Of a stretch of DNA of 64,000 nucleotides, positions 16,512 to 25,629 are shown in pieces (position 1 is the first letter of the stretch; every line of letters begins with the position of its first letter). The notes beneath the pieces are model-generated. The model was not told the origin of the DNA and ran no database searches. It was given only the letters and a program-made list of their open reading frames with translations. The DNA comes from Caenibius tardaugens NBRC 16725 (GTDB taxonomy: Bacteria; Pseudomonadota; Alphaproteobacteria; Sphingomonadales; Sphingomonadaceae), in contig NZ_CP034179.1 of NCBI RefSeq assembly GCF_003860345.1, positions 1,426,001 to 1,490,000 on the forward strand. The letters run 5' to 3'. The position numbers and the translations under genes are program-made.

Positions 16512-18956
16512 TCAGAAACGCTTGGTCACCTGAACGCGCACCGTGCGCGGCAGGTTTCCGAAGCCGAGCTGGTCGGCATGGGTGCCGACAGCAAGACCCG
16601 AAGTGGTCCCGGTCGACGGGCCGTCGACCACACCCGAAGCATAGAACTTGTTGGTCAGGTTCTTGCCGATCAGCGCGATTTCCCAGTTATCGTCAGACGC
16701 GCCAAAACGGATACCGGCATCGAGCGTCATGTAGCTGCCCTGACGGGAATCCGCATTGCCGAAGCCCGATGCGAGATAGCTGCCGCTGAAACGGCTATCG
16801 ATGTTGATACCGAATTTCAGCGTATCGCTGACATCACCATCATACGAAACGCCCAGGTTGCCGGTCCACTTGGGTGCAACCGCCAGCGGAGCCCCCGTCA
16901 GGTTCTGGCGGGCACCCGGCGAACACCCTTCGGCGTTGGTCTGACCGGCATAGCACGGTGCATCGGCAAAGTTGGTGTAACGCGCCTTGGTATAGTTCAC
17001 CGAACCACGCAGATTGAGGCCGCTGACCGCACGCGGGGCGAATTCGAATTCGAGTTCGACGCCTTCGGTCTTCGCATCCGCCGTCAGCGTCTGGAAGGCG
17101 AAGATCGGCGAGTTGAAGAAGTCCACCTGCAAATCGAGATACTTGTAGGTGAACGCCGTGAGATTCAGGCGAAGCTGGCGATCCATCAGCGTGGACTTGA
17201 TCCCGGCTTCGAAACCACGGGCCTTTTCAGGCTCGAACGTAAGGTCACCCATGGGATCGGTGGAGAACTTCGAGTTGATCCCACCGTTGGAGAACCCGCC
17301 CGATTTGTATGCTGTCTTGTAAGCCGCATAGATCAGGAGATTGTCGTTCGGTTTGTACGTCAGCGTGGCTTCGGGCGACCAGTTGTTGAACGTCTGGTCC
17401 GCGAACACCACACCCAGACCGTCCGGATCGTTCGCCGGGCGGAAGATGCCGGTCAGCCCCAGATTGTTATACGGCTGCGCGAAGTAGCTCTTCTTGGTTT
17501 CATGCGTGTAGCGCACGCCGCCCGCCAGTTCCAGTTCGGGCACGATCTTCCAGGTCAGCTGGCCGAACACAGCCAGGGTCTTGCCCTTGGTGAAGCTTTC
17601 CTTCTGGGAAGCGACATAAGTCAGCTCCTTGGGCGCAAGGTCGTCCCGGAAACCGGCGAACGTCACGTACTGTTCGAAATTACGCCGCGTACGCTGGTAC
17701 AGAACCCCGATCATGCCGTTGAAGGCGCTGTCGAACCGGGTCGTTGCGCGCAGTTCCTGAGAGAAGGATTTCCAGGTGGAATTTTCCGTCGCCCAGGTGG
17801 CATTGTTGCTGGTCTGGAAATCGCAGGCGCAAGCCCAGCGGTTGTTGTTGGTGTTGTAGTTCGTCACCGAGTTGAACACGATATTATCGAGATCGTAGGT
17901 GATGTTGCCGTTCAGCGCCCACGACCGGTAACGGTTGTAAAGCTGGCCATCCTTCCGGGCATAAGGATAATTGGCCGCGATATCGGTGGGCATGTTGTTC
18001 TGGTGGGTGACGAACTTGTCATCGCAGGCATAGCCGGTCAACTGGCTGAGGCCGCTGGCCAGACCGCAGTTGTAGGCCACATAGTTCCAGGAACTGTTGT
18101 TGACCTTGTTGTAGTCGTACGTGCCCTTCAGGGTCATCGTCAGGCGATCGTCAGGCTCGAACTTCAGCGTGACCCGGCCGAGCAGCTCATCTTCACCCGG
18201 CGCGGGCGAAGAAGCCGGTGTGCCGACATGGCCGATCGGATTGCCACTGCCGCCCGCCAGATAATCGTTAATGTCGAGCGTGGTATAAGTCCGGTCGACC
18301 GAAACGTTGCGATAGTATCCGCCGTCCATCTTGGAACCACGAATGGCCAGACGCGCACCCAGTGTATCGGTGAGTGGACCGGAAACGATCAATTCGCCCT
18401 GATACTGGCGCGACTTGAATTCATATCCGGCGCGCGCCACGATTTCCCGATCCGGCCCCGGATCGTTGGTCGTCAGCGAGATCACGCCCGCCGTTGCGTT
18501 CTTGCCGAAGAACAGCGCCTGCGGCCCCTTGAGGACTTCCGCGCGCTGCAGATCGAAGAACCCTTCCTGAATGATGCGGCCCTGCCCGTAATAGGCGCCG
18601 TCCACCACAACAGCGACCGATTGTTCGATACCGATCGAGGTGGAGGAGGACCCGATACCGCGCAGGGTCAACTGCGCGCCCGATCCGTTGGAAGCACGCC
18701 CCACGTTGAGGTTCGGCGTTGCCGCGGCAATCTTTTCGATGCTGGTGATATCGCGTTTCTGCAGAACTTCCGCCGAAAGCGCCGTGACCGCCACCGGGAC
18801 AGACTGCGCGCTTTCTTCGCGTTTACGTGCCGTTACAACGATGTCAGTAAGACCACCAGTTCTGGCTTCTTGACTGTCCTGAGCCAGCAGAGGTTGTGCG
18901 ATAATATTTGCGCCAAGAATGCTCGACGCCAAAAGAATGCATCTTGCGATACGCAT
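16512..18956 (-). CDS. TonB-dependent receptor
   Basis: Outer-membrane receptor of 814 residues. Signal peptide ends near PLLAQ; plug start DIVVTARKREESAQSVPVAV near residue 38; LTLRGIGSSSTS and GPQALFFGKNATAGVI follow. The barrel ends RVQVTKRF with the canonical terminal Phe. GGAGGAG precedes the ATG. It heads the leftward run with MDR reductase, BVMO and Rieske oxygenase, which points to uptake of their substrate. A divergent MDR paralogue begins on the other side of its promoter region, so receptor and both reductases may be co-regulated. Confidence 0.93.
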   Translation of the reverse strand: MRIARCILLASSILGANIIAQPLLAQDSQEARTGGLTDIVVTARKREESAQSVPVAVTALSAEVLQKRDITSIEKIAAATPNLNVGRASNGSGAQLTLRGIGSSSTSIGIEQSVAVVVDGAYYGQGRIIQEGFFDLQRAEVLKGPQALFFGKNATAGVISLTTNDPGPDREIVARAGYEFKSRQYQGELIVSGPLTDTLGARLAIRGSKMDGGYYRNVSVDRTYTTLDINDYLAGGSGNPIGHVGTPASSPAPGEDELLGRVTLKFEPDDRLTMTLKGTYDYNKVNNSSWNYVAYNCGLASGLSQLTGYACDDKFVTHQNNMPTDIAANYPYARKDGQLYNRYRSWALNGNITYDLDNIVFNSVTNYNTNNNRWACACDFQTSNNATWATENSTWKSFSQELRATTRFDSAFNGMIGVLYQRTRRNFEQYVTFAGFRDDLAPKELTYVASQKESFTKGKTLAVFGQLTWKIVPELELAGGVRYTHETKKSYFAQPYNNLGLTGIFRPANDPDGLGVVFADQTFNNWSPEATLTYKPNDNLLIYAAYKTAYKSGGFSNGGINSKFSTDPMGDLTFEPEKARGFEAGIKSTLMDRQLRLNLTAFTYKYLDLQVDFFNSPIFAFQTLTADAKTEGVELEFEFAPRAVSGLNLRGSVNYTKARYTNFADAPCYAGQTNAEGCSPGARQNLTGAPLAVAPKWTGNLGVSYDGDVSDTLKFGINIDSRFSGSYLASGFGNADSRQGSYMTLDAGIRFGASDDNWEIALIGKNLTNKFYASGVVDGPSTGTTSGLAVGTHADQLGFGNLPRTVRVQVTKRF

Positions 18957-19031
18957 TTTCCAGGCTCCTCCCCATGAAAGTGCGTCATATTATTATCCGA
19001 TAATTTCTATCTCCCCTCGCAAAATGACTAG

Positions 19032-19056
19032 ACCTATACTTTTCACTAGGTTTTCG
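19032..19056 (+). promoter_or_regulatory. CTAG-containing conserved intergenic element (copy A)
   Basis: A 25-base stretch between the divergent receptor and MDR genes (ACCTAT, then CACTAGG, then TTTTCG) that matches 19 of 25 positions at 63287-63311 upstream of the second ThuA-like gene. It contains TATACT (19035-19040), a plausible -10 box for the MDR gene at 19105, and ACCTA/TAGGT inverted arms. Likely an operator or promoter. Confidence 0.5.
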
Positions 19057-19104
19057 ATTGCGTCCGACCCGGCAGCACCCCTTTGAGAAATCAGGGAGAC
19101 GATC

Positions 19105-20115
19105 ATGACCCTCAATCGATTCTGGCGTCTCGATCGCCATCCTGAAGGCCAGGATTTCGATGCCGCGCTCAGCCTGCAATCCGCCCCGCTTGCGCCGCTG
19201 AACGAAGGGGACGTGCGTATTCGCGCGGATTGGCTGTCGATGGATGCGGGCACGCGCATGTGGATGAGCCCGCGCACCGACGGTTACCAGCCGCCGCTGC
19301 CATTGGGATCGCCGATGATCGGGCTGACACTGGGACGCGTGTGCGAAAGCCGCGACCCCCGGTTTGCAGAAGGGGCGCTGGTGCGGGGCTTTGGCCAGTG
19401 GGCCGATTTCAGCACGGTCACGCCCGATCTTGCCGGGCTGGAGATCGTGGATGACAGCATCACCGATGTCCGGCAGCATTTCGGCGCTCTTGGCATGAAT
19501 GCCTGGACGGCCTTCGTCGGCGTGAAGGAAGTGGCCGCCGTGCAGCCGGGCGAATGGCTGGTCGTCTCCGCTGCAGCGGGCGCCACCGGCAGTCTCGCCT
19601 GCCAGATCGGGCGCAATCTTGGCGCACGGGTGATCGGCATTGCCGGGGGGCCGGACAAATGCCGGTACCTGCGGGAGGATATCGGCGTCGCTATCGCCAT
19701 CGATTATCGCAATCAGGATGTCGCGGCCGAACTGGCGCGTGTCGAAGGCGGGGTCCATGCCTTCTTCGACAATGTCGGCGGGCCGATCCTCGATGCGGTC
19801 CTGCCCAACATGGCCCATTACGGCCGTATTGCGATCTGCGGCATGGTGGCCGGTTACGATGCCGACAAGCCACTGCCCGGCCCGGCCCGGTTTGACCAGA
19901 TCCTGATGCGGCGCCTGCGGGTGGAAGGTTTCTTCATTCCCGATTTCCTGCATCGCGGCAGCGAATTCCTGCCGCAATTGCGGGCCTGGGCCGATGCCGG
20001 GGAACTGGTCATGCGGTTCGATGAAACCGACGGCCTCGACCAGGTGCTGGTCGCCTATCAGCGCATGCTTTCGGGCAAGAACATCGGCAAGACCATCGTC
20101 AGGGTCGGCAGCTAG
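19105..20115 (+). CDS. NADP-dependent MDR-family oxidoreductase (paralogue)
   Basis: 336 residues, same family as the gene at 15428-16435: SAAAGATGSLACQIGRN near residue 152, FFDNVGGPILDAVLP, ICGMVAGY and the ending GKNIGKTIVRVGS. Predicted NADPH-dependent enone/alkenal reductase. ATG with AGGGAGA 6 bases upstream. It is divergent from the TonB receptor, so the receptor is flanked on both sides by members of this family. Followed at 174 bases by a small hypothetical gene on the same strand. Confidence 0.9.
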   Translation: MTLNRFWRLDRHPEGQDFDAALSLQSAPLAPLNEGDVRIRADWLSMDAGTRMWMSPRTDGYQPPLPLGSPMIGLTLGRVCESRDPRFAEGALVRGFGQWADFSTVTPDLAGLEIVDDSITDVRQHFGALGMNAWTAFVGVKEVAAVQPGEWLVVSAAAGATGSLACQIGRNLGARVIGIAGGPDKCRYLREDIGVAIAIDYRNQDVAAELARVEGGVHAFFDNVGGPILDAVLPNMAHYGRIAICGMVAGYDADKPLPGPARFDQILMRRLRVEGFFIPDFLHRGSEFLPQLRAWADAGELVMRFDETDGLDQVLVAYQRMLSGKNIGKTIVRVGS

Positions 20116-20289
20116 GTAATCCGCCCGATCCACCTGCCGATAGCTGTCGGGTGGGCATCATCCATCCGAAACTGTTCGCAACTTTACGATGCCGCGCTCT
20201 CCCGCCCGGCGGCAAAAGCTGCTTAAGCGTTGCCCGACGACAATTCGCTTACCCCAAGCGGACAGGTGGCAGGCGCAGAAGGCAGGACC

Positions 20290-20628
20290 ATGGACCCCGA
20301 ACAACTGGCGCAACTGATCGCCAACAGCATCGCGCGCCATCAGTCGCGCGGCCTGGTCGACGGGGCAAAGGGGATGCACGACGTGGTCATCCACGGCAGG
20401 GCCGATCTGCTGGCGGTGGCGGAAGATGTGATTGCCGCCCATGTCCAGCAGACCAAACTGGCCCGGCGATCATGGGCCCCATGGTTCAGCCACGAGGTTG
20501 ACGTCCGCCACAAGGCGCAGCGGCAGGAACGCCTGCGCGCCCGGCTGGCCGAACATCTCGAAAACGGTGGCCTGTCCGCCGTGGAAGAAGCCATCACCCG
20601 CCTGCGGATGCGCGACCTGCCCGCATAA
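20290..20628 (+). CDS. hypothetical protein
   Basis: 112 residues beginning MDPEQLAQLIANSIARH; the frame opens at 20230, but the ATG at 20290 has AGGA close upstream and gives a natural N-terminus. The protein is soluble, largely helical and charged (RHKAQRQERLRARLAEHLENGG), with no signal peptide or membrane segment. I do not recognise a family. It faces the MFS transporter gene, with stops 22 bases apart. Confidence 0.55.
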   Translation: MDPEQLAQLIANSIARHQSRGLVDGAKGMHDVVIHGRADLLAVAEDVIAAHVQQTKLARRSWAPWFSHEVDVRHKAQRQERLRARLAEHLENGGLSAVEEAITRLRMRDLPA

Positions 20629-20650
20629 TCATCACACCCGATCGCGCCGT

Positions 20651-21997
20651 TTATCCGGCGGCGGCCTGCATGCTGCGCTGGCGGTCCTCGCGATCGATCG
20701 CCAGCAGGGACACCCCCCTGCTTTCCCGCATCACGATCGCGGAGACCAGCGAAATGAACCCGGCGCCCAGGATGTAGAACGCAATCGGCGTCCAGTGGTT
20801 GTATTCCCGCAGCAGAGCGGTGCCGATCAGCGGCGCCCACGATCCGGCAAAGATCGCCGTGACCTGATAGCCCAGCGAAACCCCGGAATAGCGCATCCGG
20901 GTCGGGAACATCTCGGCCATCAGGGCGGGTTGGGCGGCATACATCAGCGCATGCACGATCATGCCGATAAAAATAGCCCCGAGGATGATGGGTAGCCGCT
21001 CCGTCATGAACATGGGAAAAGCCAGAAACGGCCAGAGCATGGTGAGCGCGGCCCCCAACATATACACCGGCTTGCGCCCGATCCGGTCAGCCAGCGCGCC
21101 GAATACCGGGATAATCAGCACATGCAGGATATGCGCGCAGAACAGCAGCGCGAGGATATCCGTCGTATCGACCCCGATATAGGCAAGGTAAGTGATCGAG
21201 AAGGTGACCACCATGTAATAGAGGATGTTTTCACCCACCCGCAGGCCCATTGCGGTGAACACCCCGCGCGGATAGCGGCGGAACACCTCAACCAGACCAT
21301 AGCCTTCGTGGGCCCGTTCTTCCGCTTCGGCCTTGGCCGCTTCGAAAATCGGCGAATCCGTCACTTGCGTGCGGATATAATATCCCACTGCGACAATCAC
21401 GACCGACAGCCAGAAACCGACGCGCCAGCCCCAGGAAAGGAACGCATCTTCGCTGAGGAAAGCGGAAAGCACGAGCAGGACCACCGTCGCCAGCAGATTG
21501 CCCAGCGGCACCCCCGCCTGCGGGAAACTGCCCCAGAACGCACGGCTGTGATTGGGGCTATTTTCGGCCACCAGCAGCACCGCCCCACCCCATTCGCCAC
21601 CCAGTGCAAAACCCTGGATGAAACGCAGCAGCACCAGCAGCACGGGCGCCCAGTACCCGATTGTGCTGAAAGTCGGCAGACAGCCCATCAGGAACGTGGA
21701 AACGCCAATCAGCACAAGGCTGAACTGCAACAGCGACTTGCGCCCGATCCTGTCGCCGATATGCCCGAACACGATCCCGCCCAGCGGCCGCGCGATGAAA
21801 CCGACGGCATAAGTCGCGAAGGCGGCGATCACACCATCCAGTTCGTTGCCGGTCTGGGGAAAGAACAGCTTGCCGAATACCAGTGTCGCGGCGGTGCCAT
21901 AGAGGAAGAACTCGTACCATTCGACGACAGTACCCGCCATCGATGCCCCCACGACCTTGCGCAGATAAGGCAGATCCGCCTGTTCCTCATGCTTCAT
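20651..21997 (-). CDS. MFS transporter, metabolite:H+ symporter (MHS) type
   Basis: 448-residue inner-membrane protein with about 12 hydrophobic segments. The family loop GHIGDRIGRKSLL lies between segments 2 and 3 and its repeat ALADRIGRKPVY in the second half; ASMAGTVVEWYEFFLYG at the start and FALGGEWGGAVLLVAE are typical of the ProP/ShiA/KgtP group. Members carry organic acids, betaines or shikimate with protons. It starts 128 bases after astB on the same strand, so it may be the last gene of the amino-acid catabolic run, moving a substrate or product. Specificity cannot be read from sequence. Confidence 0.9.
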   Translation of the reverse strand: MKHEEQADLPYLRKVVGASMAGTVVEWYEFFLYGTAATLVFGKLFFPQTGNELDGVIAAFATYAVGFIARPLGGIVFGHIGDRIGRKSLLQFSLVLIGVSTFLMGCLPTFSTIGYWAPVLLVLLRFIQGFALGGEWGGAVLLVAENSPNHSRAFWGSFPQAGVPLGNLLATVVLLVLSAFLSEDAFLSWGWRVGFWLSVVIVAVGYYIRTQVTDSPIFEAAKAEAEERAHEGYGLVEVFRRYPRGVFTAMGLRVGENILYYMVVTFSITYLAYIGVDTTDILALLFCAHILHVLIIPVFGALADRIGRKPVYMLGAALTMLWPFLAFPMFMTERLPIILGAIFIGMIVHALMYAAQPALMAEMFPTRMRYSGVSLGYQVTAIFAGSWAPLIGTALLREYNHWTPIAFYILGAGFISLVSAIVMRESRGVSLLAIDREDRQRSMQAAAG

Positions 21998-22125
21998 TAT
22001 GCGACACCCTCATCATCCCCGGACAGGGTCTGTCGCAGCAAGCAGCCGTTTGATCAAGGGCCAGCCGTGGCGGATCGGCGCCCCTTGAAGCCGGGCCGGG
22101 TGCCGCGTTTGCGTGACATCGCCGT

Positions 22126-23382
22126 TCACATCCGGTCAAGTTCCGAAAGGCCCAGTTCTTCCAGCAAGGCCGTGCGTGCCCGGCGCAAATCCCGCCACAA
22201 CGCGGGATCGCCAATCGCCCCCGGATCAATCGACACCGGCCACAAGCGGCGCACCAGGGCCTCGATCCGATCCAGCCGTGCGGGGTCGACCAGAAACCGG
22301 GGGTCGATCGTTTGCGGATCGGCCACCACCCGCAAACGCAGACAGGCCGGGCCGCCACCATTGGCCATCGACTGCCGCACATCGACCGGCACCACCCGGC
22401 GGACAGGCCCGTTTTTGGCCAGCAGCGCCCCCAGCCATGCGGCCACGCGCGGATGGTCGTGCGCTTCTTTCGGCACGATCAGCGCCATGCCGCCTTCGGG
22501 CAAGGTCACCAGTTGGGCGTTGAGCAGATAGGTCGCCACCGCATCATCGAGGCTGACCGTGGCGGCGGGAATCTGTTCGATCACCACCGATGATAGCCGT
22601 TCCTGCAAGGCCGAACAGACCGCATCCATGTCGGTGAACGCCTGTTCGTGGACCAGCAGCACATTCTCGTTCGCCACCGCAACGACATCGTTGTGAAACG
22701 CTCCGGCAGCAATGGCGGCCGGGGACTGTTCGGCGAACAGCACATGGCGCGGATCGAGCCGGTGAATCCGGGCGATTGCCTCGCTCGCCTCGCGGTGTTG
22801 CCGCGCGGGATAGGGCCCGCCGCCCACACCATAAACGAACAGTTCCACCCCATGCGCATCGTGCGATGACGCCAGCCGCATATGATTGGCCGCGCCCTCA
22901 TCGCCGAAGGGTGGGGGAATGGGACCATGGACCGCAAAATGGCGGCTATCGGCAAAGGCGATGCGCAACTGGGCCAGCGTCTGTGGCCACTCGTGGCTGC
23001 GGTGGGCCATGGTTTGCAGATTGGCGACTGTCAGATGGCAAAGCCCGTCCGCCGTATCGGGGGCGGGCGAAACTGTGGCGGCGTTGGCCGCCCACATGGC
23101 CGACGCGGACAGTGCGTCGGACCGCAGCCTTGGCCCGGCACTGGCCATGGCCGTGCCCAACTGATCGAGCCAGCGGATATTGGGGCGATCGTGCGGGGGC
23201 AAAATGCCCTGCACCAACCCGAGAGCAAGGGCCGCGCGCATCTTGGCAATACCCTGCAAGGCCGCGTCGCGCGGGTGGGATAGCGTTCCGGCATTGTGGG
23301 TCGCGGCGAGATTGCCGGGGCTGAGCCCGCTGAAGTTGTGGCTCGGCCCGATCATCCCATCGAAGTTGATTTCGCGCAGCAT
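22126..23382 (-). CDS. astB: N-succinylarginine dihydrolase
   Basis: 418 residues. Hydrolyses N2-succinylarginine to N2-succinylornithine with release of ammonia and CO2, step two of the arginine succinyltransferase (AST) pathway. Diagnostic segments: INFDGMIGPSHNFSGLSPGN at the N-terminus, FAEQSPAAIAAGAFHNDVVAV in the middle and NGGGPACLRLRVV with the catalytic Cys near the end. ATG at 23382 is 4 bases after the astA stop, so it is translationally linked. Length matches the family (about 440). Confidence 0.95.
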   Translation of the reverse strand: MLREINFDGMIGPSHNFSGLSPGNLAATHNAGTLSHPRDAALQGIAKMRAALALGLVQGILPPHDRPNIRWLDQLGTAMASAGPRLRSDALSASAMWAANAATVSPAPDTADGLCHLTVANLQTMAHRSHEWPQTLAQLRIAFADSRHFAVHGPIPPPFGDEGAANHMRLASSHDAHGVELFVYGVGGGPYPARQHREASEAIARIHRLDPRHVLFAEQSPAAIAAGAFHNDVVAVANENVLLVHEQAFTDMDAVCSALQERLSSVVIEQIPAATVSLDDAVATYLLNAQLVTLPEGGMALIVPKEAHDHPRVAAWLGALLAKNGPVRRVVPVDVRQSMANGGGPACLRLRVVADPQTIDPRFLVDPARLDRIEALVRRLWPVSIDPGAIGDPALWRDLRRARTALLEELGLSELDRM

Positions 23383-23386
23383 CGGC

Positions 23387-24415
23387 TCAGTCCGCCACAT
23401 GCACGATCGTATCGCCCACGCCCACATCGAGCGCGATGGCCGCCGCGCGATCCAGCGTTGCACCGTGCTGCGCCACATGCATCAACCCGCGGCAACAGCG
23501 GAAGCTGTGCAGGCGCCCGGTGGCGATCAGATGGCTGATGCCGTCACCCCCACCATTCCCAAGCTCCGCAATTTGGGTGATCCGCGAACCCTGCGCATCG
23601 CGGATCGTGGCGATCCGGTCGGTTTCCGCGATCATGGTCGGGCCGCCATCGAAAATGTCGATGTAGCAGTCGAACGCAAACCCTTCCCGTTCCAGCATGC
23701 GCATCGCCGCTTGCCCCGACTGGTGCGGCACCCCGATCTGCACCCGTGCGCTATCGGGCAGCATCGAGGTGTAGATCGGATGCTTGGGCATCAGATCGGC
23801 AATGAACTGGTTGCCATGCACCGCGTTAAAGGCATCCGCCTCGCAAAACGGCATGCCGAAGAAACGCCCCGCCAGCCCATCCCAGAAGGGGGAACTGCCT
23901 GCCGCATCCAGCGCCCCGCGCAATTCCGCAATCGTGCGCGGGGCAAAGCGGGGGCGATGCATTTTGATGAACAGATACCGCGCGCGCGCCAGCAGCCTGC
24001 CCGCCCCTGCGGCGCGCGCGCCAGGTTCAAGAAACAGCCCACCCACTTCGGTCGCGCCATCCAAATCGGTGCACAGGGTCAGCGTTTCGGCGCGGAAGGT
24101 CTGGCCCAGTTCCTTGCTTACCTGCGTCAGGGCGCCGATCCGGTAACTGTAAAACGGCCAATTCGCCCCGATGCTCGAATAAATCTGGCAAGTGCCGTCC
24201 ACCGCCCCGCTTGCGCTATCCTCCAGCGCGAACAGGAACAGTTCGTTATCGGGTGCATCGGTATCCCGGCTGAAACAGGCCAAGGCGCGTTCCACCTTCT
24301 GTTGCAGTGTCGGTCGATCCGCTGGCAGATTGGTGAACCCGCCCCCGGTATTTTGGGCCATGCGATAAAGCGGATCGAGATCGTCGCAGCGGATCGGACG
24401 CACCACCCGTGTCAT
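23387..24415 (-). CDS. astA: arginine N-succinyltransferase
   Basis: 342 residues. Transfers succinyl from succinyl-CoA to the alpha-amino group of arginine, the first AST step. Recognised by the N-terminal VVRPIRCDDLDPLYRMA, the LCTDLDGATEVGGLFLEPG core of the GNAT-like fold, and the central region FWDGLAGRFFGMPFCEADAF. It overlaps the M20 hydrolase stop by ATGA (24412-24415) and is followed 4 bases later by astB. Confidence 0.95.
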   Translation of the reverse strand: MTRVVRPIRCDDLDPLYRMAQNTGGGFTNLPADRPTLQQKVERALACFSRDTDAPDNELFLFALEDSASGAVDGTCQIYSSIGANWPFYSYRIGALTQVSKELGQTFRAETLTLCTDLDGATEVGGLFLEPGARAAGAGRLLARARYLFIKMHRPRFAPRTIAELRGALDAAGSSPFWDGLAGRFFGMPFCEADAFNAVHGNQFIADLMPKHPIYTSMLPDSARVQIGVPHQSGQAAMRMLEREGFAFDCYIDIFDGGPTMIAETDRIATIRDAQGSRITQIAELGNGGGDGISHLIATGRLHSFRCCRGLMHVAQHGATLDRAAAIALDVGVGDTIVHVAD

Positions 24416-25629
24416 AAAACCGCCTCTCCCCTGTCCAGCTGCGAGAGGACCAGCGCGGAAAGCTGCGCCCGTTCGCGTAGTGAATCGACCAGCAGGAATT
24501 CTTCATCCGTATGAATATTCCCGCCGCAGGCCCCCATGGTGTCGATCACCGGCACGCCGCAGGCCGCGATATTGTTGCCGTCACAAACCCCGCCCGTATC
24601 CCGCCATCCCATGGCAAGGCCGAGATCCCGGGCCGCGGCGGAAACCAATGTGGCCAGTGCCCCGGTCCCGCCATCGCCCCGTTTGGGTGGCCGCCCGAAA
24701 TCGCCGTGCAATGCCACTGCAACATCATGATCGCGTGCCACATCATCTATCGCCCGTGCGATGAGCGCGCGCGCCGCCGCCATGGCATGATCGTCTGCCG
24801 GGCGCATGTTGAACCGCAGCACAGCCAGATCGGGCACCAGGTTGTTGGGCCCGCCGCCATCGATTTTCGCCGGATTGATCGCCAGCCCAGCGCGCCTTGC
24901 GCGATAGAGGCGCAGAGCCAGATCGCCGGCCGCGACAAGGGCATTGCGCCCGTCTTCGGGATTGCGCCCGGCGTGGGCGGATCGCCCCCGGATCACCGCA
25001 GTGAAATTGCCCGATCCGGGCCGGTCCTTCGCCAGATCGCCACCGGGCAACGCGGGTTCATAGGTCAGCGCCGCACACTTGCCCTCCGCCAGTTCGCGCA
25101 ACGCCCGGGCCGATGCCAGCGAGCCGGTTTCCTCGTCACTGTTGATCAGCACGTCATAGCCCAGCGCCGGTGGGCTGCCTGCACCCATCCGCTCAAATGC
25201 CTGCAAGGCGGCCAGCATCAGGGCGATCCCGCCTTTCATATCGGCCGTGCCCGGGCCGCGCAGCGTGCCTTCATCCAGCCATGTGCAATGCTGGAACGGA
25301 TGATCGGCGGCAAACACCGTATCCATATGCCCGGTCAACAAGATCCGGCGCGCGGCATCGGGCCGGACCGAGACATGCAGATGCCTGCCATGCGCACGGT
25401 CGACCATATGCCCCTGCCCGTCCACCATCGCCACCGGCGCAGGGTCGAGCAGGGAAACCTCGCCCGGTAACACGGAAAAGGCATCCGCCAACCGCCCCGC
25501 CATCGCCGCCAGCCCCGCCAGATTGTCAGTACCGCTGTTGACCCCCGCCCAATCGAGCACGTGATCCCGTATCGGTTGTGGGGCGATGTGGTCCACGAGA
25601 CGGGTTTCGGGCAGCGTCAATCCGGGCAT
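24412..25629 (-). CDS. M20-family metallohydrolase inside the ast operon
   Basis: 405 residues, start ATG at 25629 (frame open to 25848 but inside astD). M20 dizinc peptidase: LLTGHMDTVF, GPGTADMKGG, NSDEETGS with the catalytic Glu-Glu pair, and the distal ligand region GNIHTDEEF; the dimerisation-domain segment RGRSAHAGRNPEDG is present. Closest in character to glutamate carboxypeptidase/ArgE-like acyl-amino-acid hydrolases. It overlaps astD by 13 bases and astA by 4, so it is a core operon member. In context it could remove succinate from N-succinylglutamate in place of the M14-type AstE; that role is inferred only. Confidence 0.9.
   Translation of the reverse strand: MPGLTLPETRLVDHIAPQPIRDHVLDWAGVNSGTDNLAGLAAMAGRLADAFSVLPGEVSLLDPAPVAMVDGQGHMVDRAHGRHLHVSVRPDAARRILLTGHMDTVFAADHPFQHCTWLDEGTLRGPGTADMKGGIALMLAALQAFERMGAGSPPALGYDVLINSDEETGSLASARALRELAEGKCAALTYEPALPGGDLAKDRPGSGNFTAVIRGRSAHAGRNPEDGRNALVAAGDLALRLYRARRAGLAINPAKIDGGGPNNLVPDLAVLRFNMRPADDHAMAAARALIARAIDDVARDHDVAVALHGDFGRPPKRGDGGTGALATLVSAAARDLGLAMGWRDTGGVCDGNNIAACGVPVIDTMGACGGNIHTDEEFLLVDSLRERAQLSALVLSQLDRGEAVL

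Noticed and set aside
16443-18977. An 844-codon open frame on the plus strand opposite the TonB receptor
   Set aside because: It mirrors the receptor codon by codon, has no family-like sequence (Arg/Gly/His-rich) and no ribosome site; typical antisense frame of GC-rich coding DNA. The same applies to long antisense frames opposite the receptors at 33213-35348 and 56441-58813.
20130-20153. Inverted repeat after the MDR gene as a terminator
   Set aside because: The stem is interrupted by a three-base bulge and lacks a T run; too weak to list as a feature.
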